A stretch of DNA of 64,000 nt from positions 4,911-68,910 of the forward strand of contig DASXUL010000071.1 in the NCBI GenBank assembly GCA_036504855.1, in the 5' to 3' direction. This document shows, in pieces, positions 28,825 to 38,200 of the stretch; the first letter of the stretch is position 1, and every line of letters begins with the position of its first letter. This DNA is from DASXUL01 sp036504855. Its GTDB lineage: Bacteria > Armatimonadota > DTGP01 > JAKQQT01. The translations under genes and the position numbers were made by a program. The notes under the pieces are model-generated. The model was given only the letters and a program-made list of their open reading frames with translations, was not told where the DNA came from and searched no databases.

Positions 28825-30426
28825 ATGCAGACGATCGGACGATATCATAGCGAACACGGCCTGGAATCCCTCGGGCTGAAGAACCTTCGCGCCGAATATT
28901 GGAATCTTTCCACATCTCAGTTGTACGAAGAGGCGATCCGCCGACGAGAGGGTCGCCTGGCCCACCTGGGCCCGCTGGTGTGTCGCACTGGGTCACACAC
29001 CGGACGCGCGCCAAACGACAAGTTCATCGTGAAGGAGCCCACAAGCGAGAACATGGTCGCCTGGGGCAAGGTGAACAAGGCAATCTCGCCGGAAAACTGG
29101 GAGCGCATCAAGATGCGCATGCTGGCCTACCTGCAGGGCAAGGACGTTTTCGTGCAGGACTGCTATGCCGGCGCCGATCCGCGCTACCGTCTGCCCATCC
29201 GCATTGTCACGGAGACCGCGTGGCAGAGCCTCTTCGCCCGCAACCTGTTCATCCAGGCGAGGCCCGAGGAGCTCCTGGATCACCTTGCGGAGTTCACGGT
29301 CATTGACGCGCCGGGATTTCACGCCATCCCGGAGATCGACGGCACTCGGACCGAGGTCTTCGTGGTGATGAATTTCGCCGAGAAGCTGGTCCTCATTGGC
29401 GGTACCCAATACGCGGGCGAGATCAAGAAGTCCATCTTCACCGTCATGAACTACCTTCTCCCCCAGAAGGACGTGCTCAGCATGCACTGCTCGGCCAACA
29501 TCGGCCCGGCCGGCGATGTTGCGGTGTTCTTCGGCCTCTCGGGCACCGGTAAGACCACGCTCTCCGCCGACCCGGATCGCCAGCTCATCGGTGACGACGA
29601 GCACGGTTGGAGCGATCACGGGGTGTTCAATTTTGAGGGCGGCTGTTACGCCAAGGTCATCCGCCTGTCCGCCGAGTCCGAGCCGGAGATCTTCCAGACC
29701 ACTCGCCGCTTCGGCACCGTGCTCGAAAACGTGGGCATGGACTCCGACACCGGACGCCTGGACCTGAACGACGACTCGCTCACCGAGAACACGCGGGCCG
29801 CCTATCCGCTAACGCATATCCCCAACATCAAACGCGACGGCATGGGCGGGCATCCGAAAACCGTCATCATGCTCACCGCCGATGCGTTCGGCGTGCTGCC
29901 GCCCATCGCCAAGCTCTCGCCCGCGCAGGCGATGTACCACTTCCTCTCCGGCTACACCGCCAAGGTCGCCGGCACCGAGACGGGAGTCACGGAACCGCAG
30001 GCGACATTCAGCACGTGCTTCGGCGCGCCGTTCATGGTGCTGGATCCCACTGTATACGCCCGTCTCCTGGGCGACAACATCCGGAAGCACAACACCGACG
30101 TCTGGCTCATCAACACCGGCTGGACCGGAGGACCCTATGGCATCGGCAAGCGTTTCCGCATAGAGCACACGCGGGCTATGGTGCGCGCCGCTCTCGACGG
30201 AGCGCTGTCGGACGCGCCCACCGTGGTGGACCCGTTCTTCGGCCTCTGCGTGCCCACTTCGTGCCCGGGAGTGCCGGCCGAAGTGCTGAACCCACGGACC
30301 ACGTGGGAAGACAAGACTGCGTACGACGCTCAGGCCAGGAAGCTGGCAGGGATGTTCGCCGAGAACTTCAAGGCGTTCGCAGCGGAGGCCAGCCCAGAGG
30401 TGGCCGCCGCCGGCCCGAAAGCCTAG
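28825..30426 (+). CDS. pckA: Phosphoenolpyruvate carboxykinase (ATP)
   Basis: A 533-residue cytoplasmic enzyme converting oxaloacetate plus ATP to phosphoenolpyruvate, the committed step of gluconeogenesis. The P-loop GLSGTGKTTLSAD (about 237-249), the metal/ATP motif GDDEHGW and CRTGSHTGRAPNDKFIV mark the ATP-dependent family, at its usual length. The ribosome site GGAGGAGG precedes a GTG-ATG pair; I use the ATG. It is followed by its own strong terminator. Confidence 0.96.
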   Translation: MQTIGRYHSEHGLESLGLKNLRAEYWNLSTSQLYEEAIRRREGRLAHLGPLVCRTGSHTGRAPNDKFIVKEPTSENMVAWGKVNKAISPENWERIKMRMLAYLQGKDVFVQDCYAGADPRYRLPIRIVTETAWQSLFARNLFIQARPEELLDHLAEFTVIDAPGFHAIPEIDGTRTEVFVVMNFAEKLVLIGGTQYAGEIKKSIFTVMNYLLPQKDVLSMHCSANIGPAGDVAVFFGLSGTGKTTLSADPDRQLIGDDEHGWSDHGVFNFEGGCYAKVIRLSAESEPEIFQTTRRFGTVLENVGMDSDTGRLDLNDDSLTENTRAAYPLTHIPNIKRDGMGGHPKTVIMLTADAFGVLPPIAKLSPAQAMYHFLSGYTAKVAGTETGVTEPQATFSTCFGAPFMVLDPTVYARLLGDNIRKHNTDVWLINTGWTGGPYGIGKRFRIEHTRAMVRAALDGALSDAPTVVDPFFGLCVPTSCPGVPAEVLNPRTTWEDKTAYDAQARKLAGMFAENFKAFAAEASPEVAAAGPKA

Positions 30427-30439
30427 CGCAACGGCGCTT

Positions 30440-30492
30440 GCGGGCGGCCGGGGCCCCTCAGCAATGAGGCGCCCCGGCCGCCCGCGCTTTTG
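30440..30492 (+). terminator. Rho-independent terminator of pckA
   Basis: A 15-bp GC stem (GCGGGCGGCCGGGGC / GCCCCGGCCGCCCGC) with a nested CCTCA-GCAA-TGAGG hairpin, then GCTTTT. It closely resembles the terminator at 31863-31908. Confidence 0.85.
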
Positions 30493-30572
30493 GGCTGGTG
30501 CACGGCGGGTGCTCGGGCGTTCCTCCCTTTGACGGTTCCGCCGCGGGCTGTGCGCGCCGTCTGGTCGCTGGC

Positions 30573-30613
30573 TATAATGGCGCGGTGAACCGGCTATAGC
30601 AACCGTGATAGCC
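30573..30613 (+). promoter_or_regulatory. Promoter -10 and hairpin of the cytochrome-porin gene
   Basis: A perfect TATAAT (30573-30578) preceded by TGGC, with no good -35. Downstream in the expected transcript is an inverted repeat GGCTAT (30592-30597) / ATAGCC (30608-30613), 18 bases before the ribosome site GGAGGA. Confidence 0.45.
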
Positions 30614-30643
30614 CGATGGCAGTTTTCTACGGAGGATCGCCCC

Positions 30644-31849
30644 TTGAGAAGAGTCATGATGGTGTCTGGTCTGCTTGCCATTGCCGCCCTGAGCCCGCCC
30701 CCGGCCAGGGCCATCCCCGCCTTCGCCCGCCGCGAAGGCGTTCCCTGCCAGATGTGCCATTTCCGCGAACCGGAACTGAACGCGGAGGGTCGGGCGTATC
30801 TGCTTCGCGGATTTCGCTTGGCGCCCAGCGGCGCGGCGGCGGCATCGCCTGCGCCGACGGCTCAGGAGGAGCGCCCGCTTGGGACGCCTGGCAGCCTGGA
30901 TGTAGGCCATTACGTGTCCGTCTTTGGCAGCCATAGTTTCACGGCCGCGCGGCACGAGGCATCGGCTTTCGATGCTGGTGAGGTGGACCTCTTCATCGCC
31001 GGTCCAGCCAACCCGCAGTGGTCTGTTGAGATGAACCCGGTTTTCGATATCCAGAATGGCGGCGCGGACGTCGGTCAGGCGTACGGGCAGTTCATCACCC
31101 GTCAGGCCAAGCAGTTCGCGTCGGTGCGGGCGGGACAGATCAGCCCGTTTGCCATTCACTACAATCAGGGCGACATGCGCATGCCCTTGACGCCTCCTGC
31201 CAGCCTCGATGCCTCTGGCGATACCGGGTATGGCTGGGCGCCCTCGACACCCATTCGAGGCGTTGAGTTGTCGGCTGTGAGCCTGCCCGGCTGGAACGTC
31301 ACGCTGGGCGCCGGGCAGCCGAAGGTGGATGCGCCGCCGGATGTTGCCGACTTCAAACGACACACAGACGTCTACGCGAGCGCCGAGACCAACCTTGGGA
31401 GTTCCGGCAACTCCCTCACCGCCTACGGCTACCTTGGCCACGCGTGGCTCTCGCCGGAAGCCACCAACAGCCAGTTCCATCGCCTCGGCCTCTTCGCCAA
31501 CCTCTACCTCGGAGCTCACCGTCTGGACGGCTTCAACGCACCCACCAAGGCGGTTCTAGGCGTCCTTACGGGCAAGGACAAGGACGCGAACGGAAAGAGG
31601 CTCGGCAACACTGGGTATTTCGCCCTGGCGGAGCGCCAGGTCTCGGAACGCCTCGCCGCCTATGCCCGTTACGACAACGTTCGGCTCGACCTTTCCGACG
31701 GCGGGTCTGTTCGGCAAGACGGCCCAACGTTGGGCATCACTTACTGGCCCGCCACCGAGGTGCGGCTCACTGCGGAGGGTCAGTCTCTCAAGACGAAGGG
31801 CCAGAGCCGCGACAACCGGCTGGCGATCGAGTTCCTCTGGATTCTTTGA
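30644..31849 (+). CDS. Cyc2-like fused monohaem cytochrome-porin
   Basis: About 401 residues from a TTG start with GGAGGA 7 bases upstream; the signal peptide ends ARA (about 1-23). Directly after it is one haem-binding site, C35-x-x-C38-H39, in the context FARREGVPCQMCHFREPELNAEGRAY. This matches the cytochrome part of Cyc2-type outer-membrane proteins (CxxCH, then P-x-L-N-x-x-G-R). Residues 95-401 are amphipathic strand-like sequence consistent with a beta-barrel (WSVEMNPVFDI, FASVRAGQISPF, LAAYARYDNVRLDL). Cyc2 passes electrons from extracellular Fe(II) into the cell. Iron oxidation here is not shown: the motif is shared by related barrels of unknown role. Confidence 0.75.
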   Translation: MRRVMMVSGLLAIAALSPPPARAIPAFARREGVPCQMCHFREPELNAEGRAYLLRGFRLAPSGAAAASPAPTAQEERPLGTPGSLDVGHYVSVFGSHSFTAARHEASAFDAGEVDLFIAGPANPQWSVEMNPVFDIQNGGADVGQAYGQFITRQAKQFASVRAGQISPFAIHYNQGDMRMPLTPPASLDASGDTGYGWAPSTPIRGVELSAVSLPGWNVTLGAGQPKVDAPPDVADFKRHTDVYASAETNLGSSGNSLTAYGYLGHAWLSPEATNSQFHRLGLFANLYLGAHRLDGFNAPTKAVLGVLTGKDKDANGKRLGNTGYFALAERQVSERLAAYARYDNVRLDLSDGGSVRQDGPTLGITYWPATEVRLTAEGQSLKTKGQSRDNRLAIEFLWIL

Positions 31850-31862
31850 ACGTGACCCAACC

Positions 31863-31908
31863 GCGGGCGGCCGGGGCTCTTTCGCGATGAGGAGGCCCGG
31901 CCGCCCGC
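31863..31908 (+). terminator. Terminator of the cytochrome-porin gene
   Basis: A 13-bp stem (GCGGGCGGCCGGG / its complement) with a loop containing GCGATGAGG, followed by AATTTCGT, 13 bases past the stop codon. It is near-identical in stem to the pckA terminator. The rest of the gap to 32046 holds nothing recognised. Confidence 0.75.
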
Positions 31909-32046
31909 AATTTCGTGCGGCGGCCGGCGAATTCGCGGGCGCGCGTCACCAGCGGCGGGGAGCCCACGTCAAGTAAGGGGAAACGGCGCCCAACCACGTT
32001 CCGTCTGCCCGCGTCCTCGACGCTTGTGGGGCATGCCAGTTGGCGC

Positions 32047-32076
32047 TTGGAATATCGCAACATTCGTTGCGATAAT
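32047..32076 (+). promoter_or_regulatory. Promoter with perfect operator-like palindrome
   Basis: TTGGAA (32047-32052), 18 bases, GATAAT (32071-32076). The spacer and -10 are filled by a perfect inverted repeat: TATCGCAAC (32053-32061), ATTC, GTTGCGATA (32066-32074). It precedes the 2202-residue secreted protein by about 165 bases. A second -10-like TACAAT is at 32185-32190. Confidence 0.65.
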
Positions 32077-32242
32077 GAAGGGAACATTGGCCGCCGTTCG
32101 GCGGTCTGCTAGAGCGGCACATCTAGCCCCCTCAGTTTTGCGTCCCCCCGGGCACTGGCTCGCCCGTGCGGACGGTTCACCATATACAATGATCGCCGCA
32201 GGCTCCCAGCGCCAGCACTCTCACAATTCGGGGAGATTGACC

Positions 32243-35200
32243 ATGCTAGTACGATTCGCAGCCAAGGCTCGCGCCGTCCATCTCGGCGTCCTGTCCCTGG
32301 TCCTCACCCTCGCCGCGGCCCCACCGGCGCCTTCCGCACCTCGGGTTCCCGCACTTCGCACCACCCCTGTCACCCAGAAACCGCAGCCGAAAGCTGTGTG
32401 GAAGACGCCTTTGAAGCCGGCTAAGGCTCCAAAGGCCACTTACTACACCCGGCAATCGCTTGCTCCTATTCCCAAGCGGCCCATCCGCGCCTTCGCTCCG
32501 GCCTCGACGTTTGAGCGCCTGCGCCCCTCGCGCGGCGTGGGCAAGATGTCCACGGTATTCTCCCACGACTTCCCCGGCATGCCCGCCTCACAGGGCGCCC
32601 TCACTGCCGGAACGGGGTTCAACACCGAGCCATGCTTCGTCCATGACTCACCCAGCTTCCTCTATGCCAGCGGCGGCCCAAATGGGCCGGATCAAACGGG
32701 CGGCCGATACCCGATCCTGCCGAAGGATCCCACTGCCCTCACGGACGACGAGAAGGTCATCAAAGAGCCGGCCTACCTGCTGGGCGATGACTACAGCCTT
32801 CAGATCGACTCGCCGCTGCTCTCCCGCGGCAGCGGAACGCTCTGGTCTGGCGACTCGACGATTCGCGGCGAGTTCTTCGAACCATCCGTTGGCCGCAGCC
32901 GCGATCCGCGCGGCCGTGATGAGAACTTCCGCACCGCGTTCAGTTGCTACATGCCGGAAGACGTGGACAGCACGCCGTACAAAGTCGTCCCAGCCGGCAT
33001 CACCGTGTCCGAGGTCGGCCCCGCGGTGCGCGTCATCGGTTACTCCGACGATCTGCTCTCCAACCCCAACACCACGCCGCGGCCAGGGATCACCAAGATC
33101 CTTCAGCCCCAGTTAATAGGCATCGGGACGCGCGTGGTGACCGATGACGCCGGCGCCCAGACGAAGTTCACCTATCCCATCTACGCCCCCGATGGTTCGC
33201 CCGCCGTATTCCCCGGCAACCCGCGGTTCATCGTGTTTGCCAGCCTTCGCGGCGGCTCCGGTTACACCAGCCTCTACCTCTGGGACACCTCGAAGAACTA
33301 CGGCGACAGCGGCGAAGTTCGCCGGATCGTCGGCATCGCCGGCAAGTCCATCCTGCACCCGCGCTTCTCCCCAGACGGGAAGTACCTGGCCTTCAGCGTT
33401 ACCGACATCAAGTTCGACCCGGTTGAGTTTGTGCCAGCCAATGGCGTTGACATCGGCGCTCCCCAGGTCTTCCCGGATTTCGTGTTCAACATCGACTGCG
33501 TTGCGCCCAACGACCCCGCCTCACCAGTACAGACGGCATTCAAGTCCTACGTTGGCGTTATGCCGTTCCGGTTCGGCTATGAATACGGCTTCACCGGCGG
33601 CAACGACCTCTCTGGCGGCTCCGGCTCCATCACCCGCATCAGTAACTTCACCATTCCCGACCCCGGCGATCCAACCGGCGTCAAGAAGATCACATCGCGC
33701 GACTGGATGCCTTTCTGGAGCGAGGAGAACCAACTCGGCTTCTCCAGCGACCGGCAGGATCTCAACGGAGACGGCTACGGCGACGCGGTGAACCCGGACC
33801 CAGCCGCCGGCCGCTTCAGCATCTACACGTTCTCGCATCCCTATAGCCCGGACAAGGTTCACTTTGATGCGGATCTGAAGGCCAACGTCTACGAGGATTC
33901 CGGAACGCCGGACCTTTCGCCGTCCTTCCAGATGGTTGGTGATCCCACCACAAAGACGTCGAACGAGATGCTCGGCGCATGGGTTCCCCTGGAACCCGGT
34001 TGGTCCTACTGGTACGGCAACACAGACGCGGGCGACGTGCTGGGCGACAACGCCCTCGCCGTTCTGGCCCCGCGCCTCCTGGCCGTGTCCGACGCCGACC
34101 CGGCTGACCCCACGAAGACAGGCGCGCCCAACCTCTGGGGCTCCGACAGAACCGTTCCGACGGACTTCTCAAAGGGCAACGTGCTCACATCGCTGCCAAC
34201 CGTCGCGTTTGAGACATCCGGCAATAAGCAGGGAACGCCCGGCGAAGTGGCCACCATCAGCGCGCCGATCAACACCAAGCTCGGCACGCTTCTCGACCGG
34301 AATGGCGACCTGCTTCCGATCAAGGTGTACGCCGTCATCAAGGACCCGGATAACAAGCTGTTCAATGTCGCCCAGACGCTCTGGGGCATCAAGACGGCGA
34401 ACCTCCGGCTGAGCGAAGTCGACTCCAACATCATCACGATGATCTACCGTGAGATCAACTGCGAGCCGGTTTCGTACGATGTAGACTCGATCACCGCTTT
34501 CGACGCCAAGTACCCGACGGACGCCGACAAATACCCGGCCAACCCGGACGGCGCGCAGATCGGCGCCATCGTAGAGCTAACGCCGTCCGCCACGGATGCC
34601 ACTGTCTACACCGGCAAGTGGTTCAGCCCGATGGAGGCCAGCGACTACATTATCGACATCATCGTGTCGCCAGCGGACATCACCGCGCCGACGTTCTTGC
34701 CGATCATCTCGGACAACATCCAGGGCTGCACCACGGCGCCGTTCGTGCCATACAGCCCGATCTTGATGGTTAGCGACTTCGCGCAGGGGCAGCAGTCTGT
34801 ACCGTATACAACCAAGGCTCCAACCACTGCCGGAGTGCCCACCGAATCTTACCTCACCGAACGCCCGCACGCCGACTGGTGCTACCTGCCCGGCGGCGCA
34901 TTGGACGCGCGTCCCGTAACCACCCAGTCTGGCTGGGTTGGCCTCGGCCCGCGATACGAGTTCCAAACGGGAACGCTCGTTGAGAACCAGACCAAGGTCA
35001 TCCCGGTAGATCCAACCGATCCGACCAGCACGGTTCTTTACCGTTCCGACCTTGACCCCACCCAGCCGGCTGGCGTCACCACGCAACCGATGGTCTCCAT
35101 CGGTCAGAGTGGACCCTACGATCTGTGGCGCACCCAGTGCCGCCTGCCCATCACTCTGGACACGCTGAAGCAGTATCTGCCCTACACGCAACTGCAGGCC

Positions 35201-38200
35201 GGCTATCCGGACTCCACCGTTCCGCGCGAACAACGCGTTGCGGACCGAAGCGTGTTCTGGTTTGCCCCTCATGCGGGCCAACTGGGCGGCAGCGCCGGCA
35301 TCGAGGCGAGGAACTTCGGCACGCTAGCCAACTTCGACACCCAGGCCGAAATCGTGAAGTACCTGAACCGGGGCGGCCGTATGCTGCTGGCCGGTGACGA
35401 TGTGGCCTTCACGCTGGCCCAGAACATTCCCGGCCAACCCAACGGCGTACTCGACTTCTTCAAGGTCAAGTTCGACACCGGTAAGGCTACGGACGTCGAC
35501 TCGTTCGATTACCAATGGTTCCGCACCGCCCTCACGCCGGTGAACGCCGATAACCAGCAGGGCCTCAACCCGATCCCCTACGTGGCATGGAACCCAACGG
35601 GTTACCACTTCGGCAATGATCTGACGCCGAACAGCCTGGACCTGGCGCCGTTCTACTCCTACCCGAAGGGCACTTACCTCAACAACATCTCGCTGCCCCT
35701 CGGCGACGCCAACATTAACAGCACCCACGAAGACGGCGCGCTGACCAACCTGTTCATCGATTCCATCGTCACCAAGGCCGCGGCAACCGGATCGTGGAAC
35801 TCCTGGTCGGGCCAGCCCATCTTCACGTACAACGACGGATCAACGGGCGCCATCCAGACCGAGGCTCCGCTGCTTCTCCTGGATGCCGCAACGAAGCAGC
35901 AAGAGAATACCGCCCGATCGAAGACTCTGTTCTTCGCCTTCGGCCTGGAGGGCGTGAACCGCACCTATCGTGCGCAGGACGCCGACGACGATATGGCGAC
36001 TGGCCACTACCACGCTCGCAACACCCTGGCCGAACTGCTGCATAACGCGGTGGACTTCCTGAACACCGGCTCCATCGTTGGGCACACCTGGCTGAACGGG
36101 ACCACCACCCCGATCAACAACGTTCTGGTTCGCGCCTACGACGACTATCGCGCTCGCTCAAAGGGCTTCCTCCACGGCACAACCCTCTCGGGTCCGAGCA
36201 CGCTCTACCCGGGGATGGCCGCGGGCGCCTACCGCATCGAAGGCATGGACGCCAGCGTCTACCGCCTCGACGCTTACGCCGCGGGATACAACTTCGTCAA
36301 CACGGGCGAGGCCTACGTGTTCGGCGGCCTGAATAGCCCGCAGACGAACCTCTACCTGGTCCCGGTCCCGGCCGGTACGCTGAATGGCGTCGTCACCGAT
36401 GCCAGTTCGGCCAATCCGGTTGCCGGAGCTTCGGTCCACGTGCGCGACATCAGCGGTCAGATTGACCGAACCGTCACCACCGATGCCGAAGGCAAGTACT
36501 CCTTCGCCGCCCTACCAGCCGGCATCTACGACGCCGACGTCAAGGCAGTCGGCTACAACGACTACCAGTTCGGCTCCGAGATCTCGGTGTTGCAGGGCCC
36601 GAACGTCACCACACAGAACTTCCAGATTGGCGCCGCTACTCCGCCCGGAACCGTTGAAGGCGCCGTAACGGATGGCAACGGGGCCGGAATCGCCGACGCC
36701 CAGGTGACGTTGCAGGACCAGAACGGAGTTGCCGTCACGCCCAAAGATGGCGGCGCCAACCCGGTCAGAACCGGCCCAGACGGCAAATACTCGTTTGTCG
36801 TTGACGCTGGTACATATACCGTACTGGCGGAACTGACGGACTTCGACCCGCAGACCAAACCGGCGACGGTTACCTCCGCGGGCACGACCACGGTCAACTT
36901 CACCTTCTCAACCACTCCGCTGCCCACGATCCTCACTGGCGTGGTTAAGGACGATCAGGGCGCAGCCCTGAAGGGCGCAAAGGTCTCGCTGCTCGATGGC
37001 GACGGCGCCCTGGTGACCCTGACTGGTCAGGACAACCCCGCAACAACCGGCGACGACGGAAAGTACACGTTCACGCTGGACGCCGGCGGCTCGTTCCAGG
37101 TGAAGGTTGAGGCCGACACCTTCGACGCGCAGACCAAGCCGGCCACAGTCGTAATCCACGAGACCACCACGGTCGACTTCGACATGGTGAAGACCGTGGT
37201 GACCGGCACTCTGACCGGCACGGTGACTGATAGCGCTAACGGCACTCTCATCAGCGGCGCCACCGTTCGCGTGCGAAACGCGGACAGCTCCGTGGACCAG
37301 AGCGTTACAACCGGCGCAGACGGCGTCTACTCCGTCGCCAATCTGCCGGCTGGCCCCTACACCGTTGATGCCAGCGCTGTTGGGTACGACGCCTACACAA
37401 CCACCGAACCCGTTGAAGTGGCTGCCGGCCCCGCTGTCACCACTCACAACATCGCCCTGAACAAGACCATCGTCGTGCCGGATAGCGGCACGCTACAGGT
37501 CAGCGTCGTCAGCGCCGCCAATACGCCATCTGTCCCGCTGGCCAACGCCAACGTCACAGTCTACGATCAGTCCACCAGCCAGATCGCGGTCACCCTGGAC
37601 GGCGGCGCCAACCCCGCCACCACCAACGGCAGCGGTCAGGCTGCGTTCAAGCTGGCCCCCGGCGCATACACGGCTGTTGTGGCCGTTACGCCTTACGCCA
37701 CTCAGACAAAGGCCGGAACCGTTCAGAAGGACAAGACCACCACGCTGTCATTCACCTTCGGCGCTCCGCTCCACATCTACGGCGCGGGGAAGGTCCTCCT
37801 GGCCTCGGCTCCTTACGATTACACAGGCAGCGATCTCGCGGCCGTCCTCGCCGTGACCTCGGACTCGTTGAAGAACGCCGTGGTCGCCTTTGACGCCAGT
37901 CAGAACTTCGTGTTCTACCCGACGTTCCCCGCGGACACCTTCCACGTTGGGCGCGGCTATGGCCTCAAACTCACCACCGACGGCATCGTGCGCACGCCCG
38001 GCACGGCGGCCGCCGTCGGAACCGACAACTACTTCGTGATGCAACTCAACGCCGGCTGGAATCTCATCGGGAACCCGTTCACCACGGCCATCCCGTGGGA
38101 CGACTCCGACGCCGGCGTGCGCATCCGCGTTGCCTTCGGCGGCACGGTGGGCACGAAGTCCTTCAAGATCTCCGACGCCATGACCAGCGGCTACATCCTG

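Noticed and set aside
36370..37765. Tandem repeats as a CRISPR array or DNA satellite
   Set aside because: The units are about 260-290 bases, in frame, and conserved at protein rather than DNA level.
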